A DNA stretch of 64,000 nt from Aedes albopictus (Eukaryota; Arthropoda; Insecta; Diptera; Culicidae): positions 30,572-94,571 of the forward strand of contig NW_026917476.1 in NCBI RefSeq assembly GCF_035046485.1, read 5' to 3'. Within the stretch, counting starts at the first letter, position 1. The number at the start of each line of letters is the position of its first letter. Shown here in pieces: positions 63,938 through 64,000 of this stretch. The notes beneath the pieces were generated by a model that had not been told where the DNA came from, ran no database searches, and saw only the letters and a program-made list of their open reading frames with translations. A program made the translations under genes and the position numbers.

Positions 63938-64000
63938 CTCTACAGATACGAGAAATGGACCATTCTCGAAGAGGACCTGCAAGTACTCGGAGTTTTCGAG

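Larger units (their letters stand above)
60965..63999 (+). pseudogene. Decayed LINE reverse transcriptase, running off the window
   Basis: In order the frames read VERYIQKRKQQTRFFQRCLE; REVKDAIH (stop at 61330) LKTNRAAGKDGIAAELIKM; LPEEWKEGVICP; HLFIDFKAEYDSINHVELRR (RT motif A); then after an insertion FESRQGLRKCDGL, NIALEGVMRRAGLNSRGTIF, FADDMDIIA (catalytic FADD at 62956-62967), and VGLMVNARKTMYMAGG; then FQKQLR and CTMYITLIRPVVLY up to a MITE, and RYEKWTILEEDLQVLGVFE to the end. There are several stops and frameshifts. The clade is uncertain (RTE/CR1-like APE-type LINE). Two insertions split it. Confidence 0.85.

Overview
This window looks like gene-poor mosquito DNA, most likely Aedes (Ae. 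aegypti or a close relative). The evidence is tRNA-headed SINEs of the Feilai type, a Juan-like jockey-clade LINE, many short inverted-repeat elements, and one conserved gene with a 10.6-kb intron full of transposons. The species call is an inference from repeat families. No database was searched.

The only intact gene is the minus-strand PDSS2 orthologue (decaprenyl diphosphate synthase subunit 2, coenzyme Q pathway). It has four exons at 85-356, 416-825, 903-1229 and 11788-12146, with consistent phases and GT/AG splice sites, and encodes 455 residues. Intron 1 holds a decayed Juan-like LINE carrying two nested insertions, a Feilai SINE, several hAT-type non-autonomous elements with 8-bp target duplications, and tandem repeats.

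From 12.2 to 24.1 kb is intergenic repeat DNA: SINEs, a ~190-bp tandem repeat split by a SINE, a foldback whose loop is a LINE endonuclease fragment and one arm of which holds a TA-flanked MITE, a half copy of another foldback, and a 1.4-kb hAT-like element.

From 24.1 to 57.7 kb there is a nested structure. A retroelement ('element E', TCTAA-repeat end, 20-bp target duplication at 24106-24125 and 57657-57676) is split at one internal site by a 32.3-kb segment (24221-56548). That segment has diverged terminal inverted repeats of about 400-450 bp and a 9-bp target duplication. An intact second copy of E at 35443-36353 shows the unsplit sequence. Inside the segment are a near-identical 3.3-kb inverted repeat (25.2-29.6 and 52.3-55.7 kb), a 4.3-kb foldback, an 8.8-kb foldback made of ~160-bp tandem arrays around a TTCCTCCAGGAATTC-like core, and several TIR elements.

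From 57.7 kb to the end are a GC-rich stretch of unknown nature, a second copy of the half foldback seen at 20.6 kb, and a decayed LINE reverse transcriptase interrupted by an unknown 931-bp insertion and a 607-bp hAT-type MITE. No viral insertion, CRISPR array, rRNA or functional tRNA was recognised. Percent identities given are estimates by eye.
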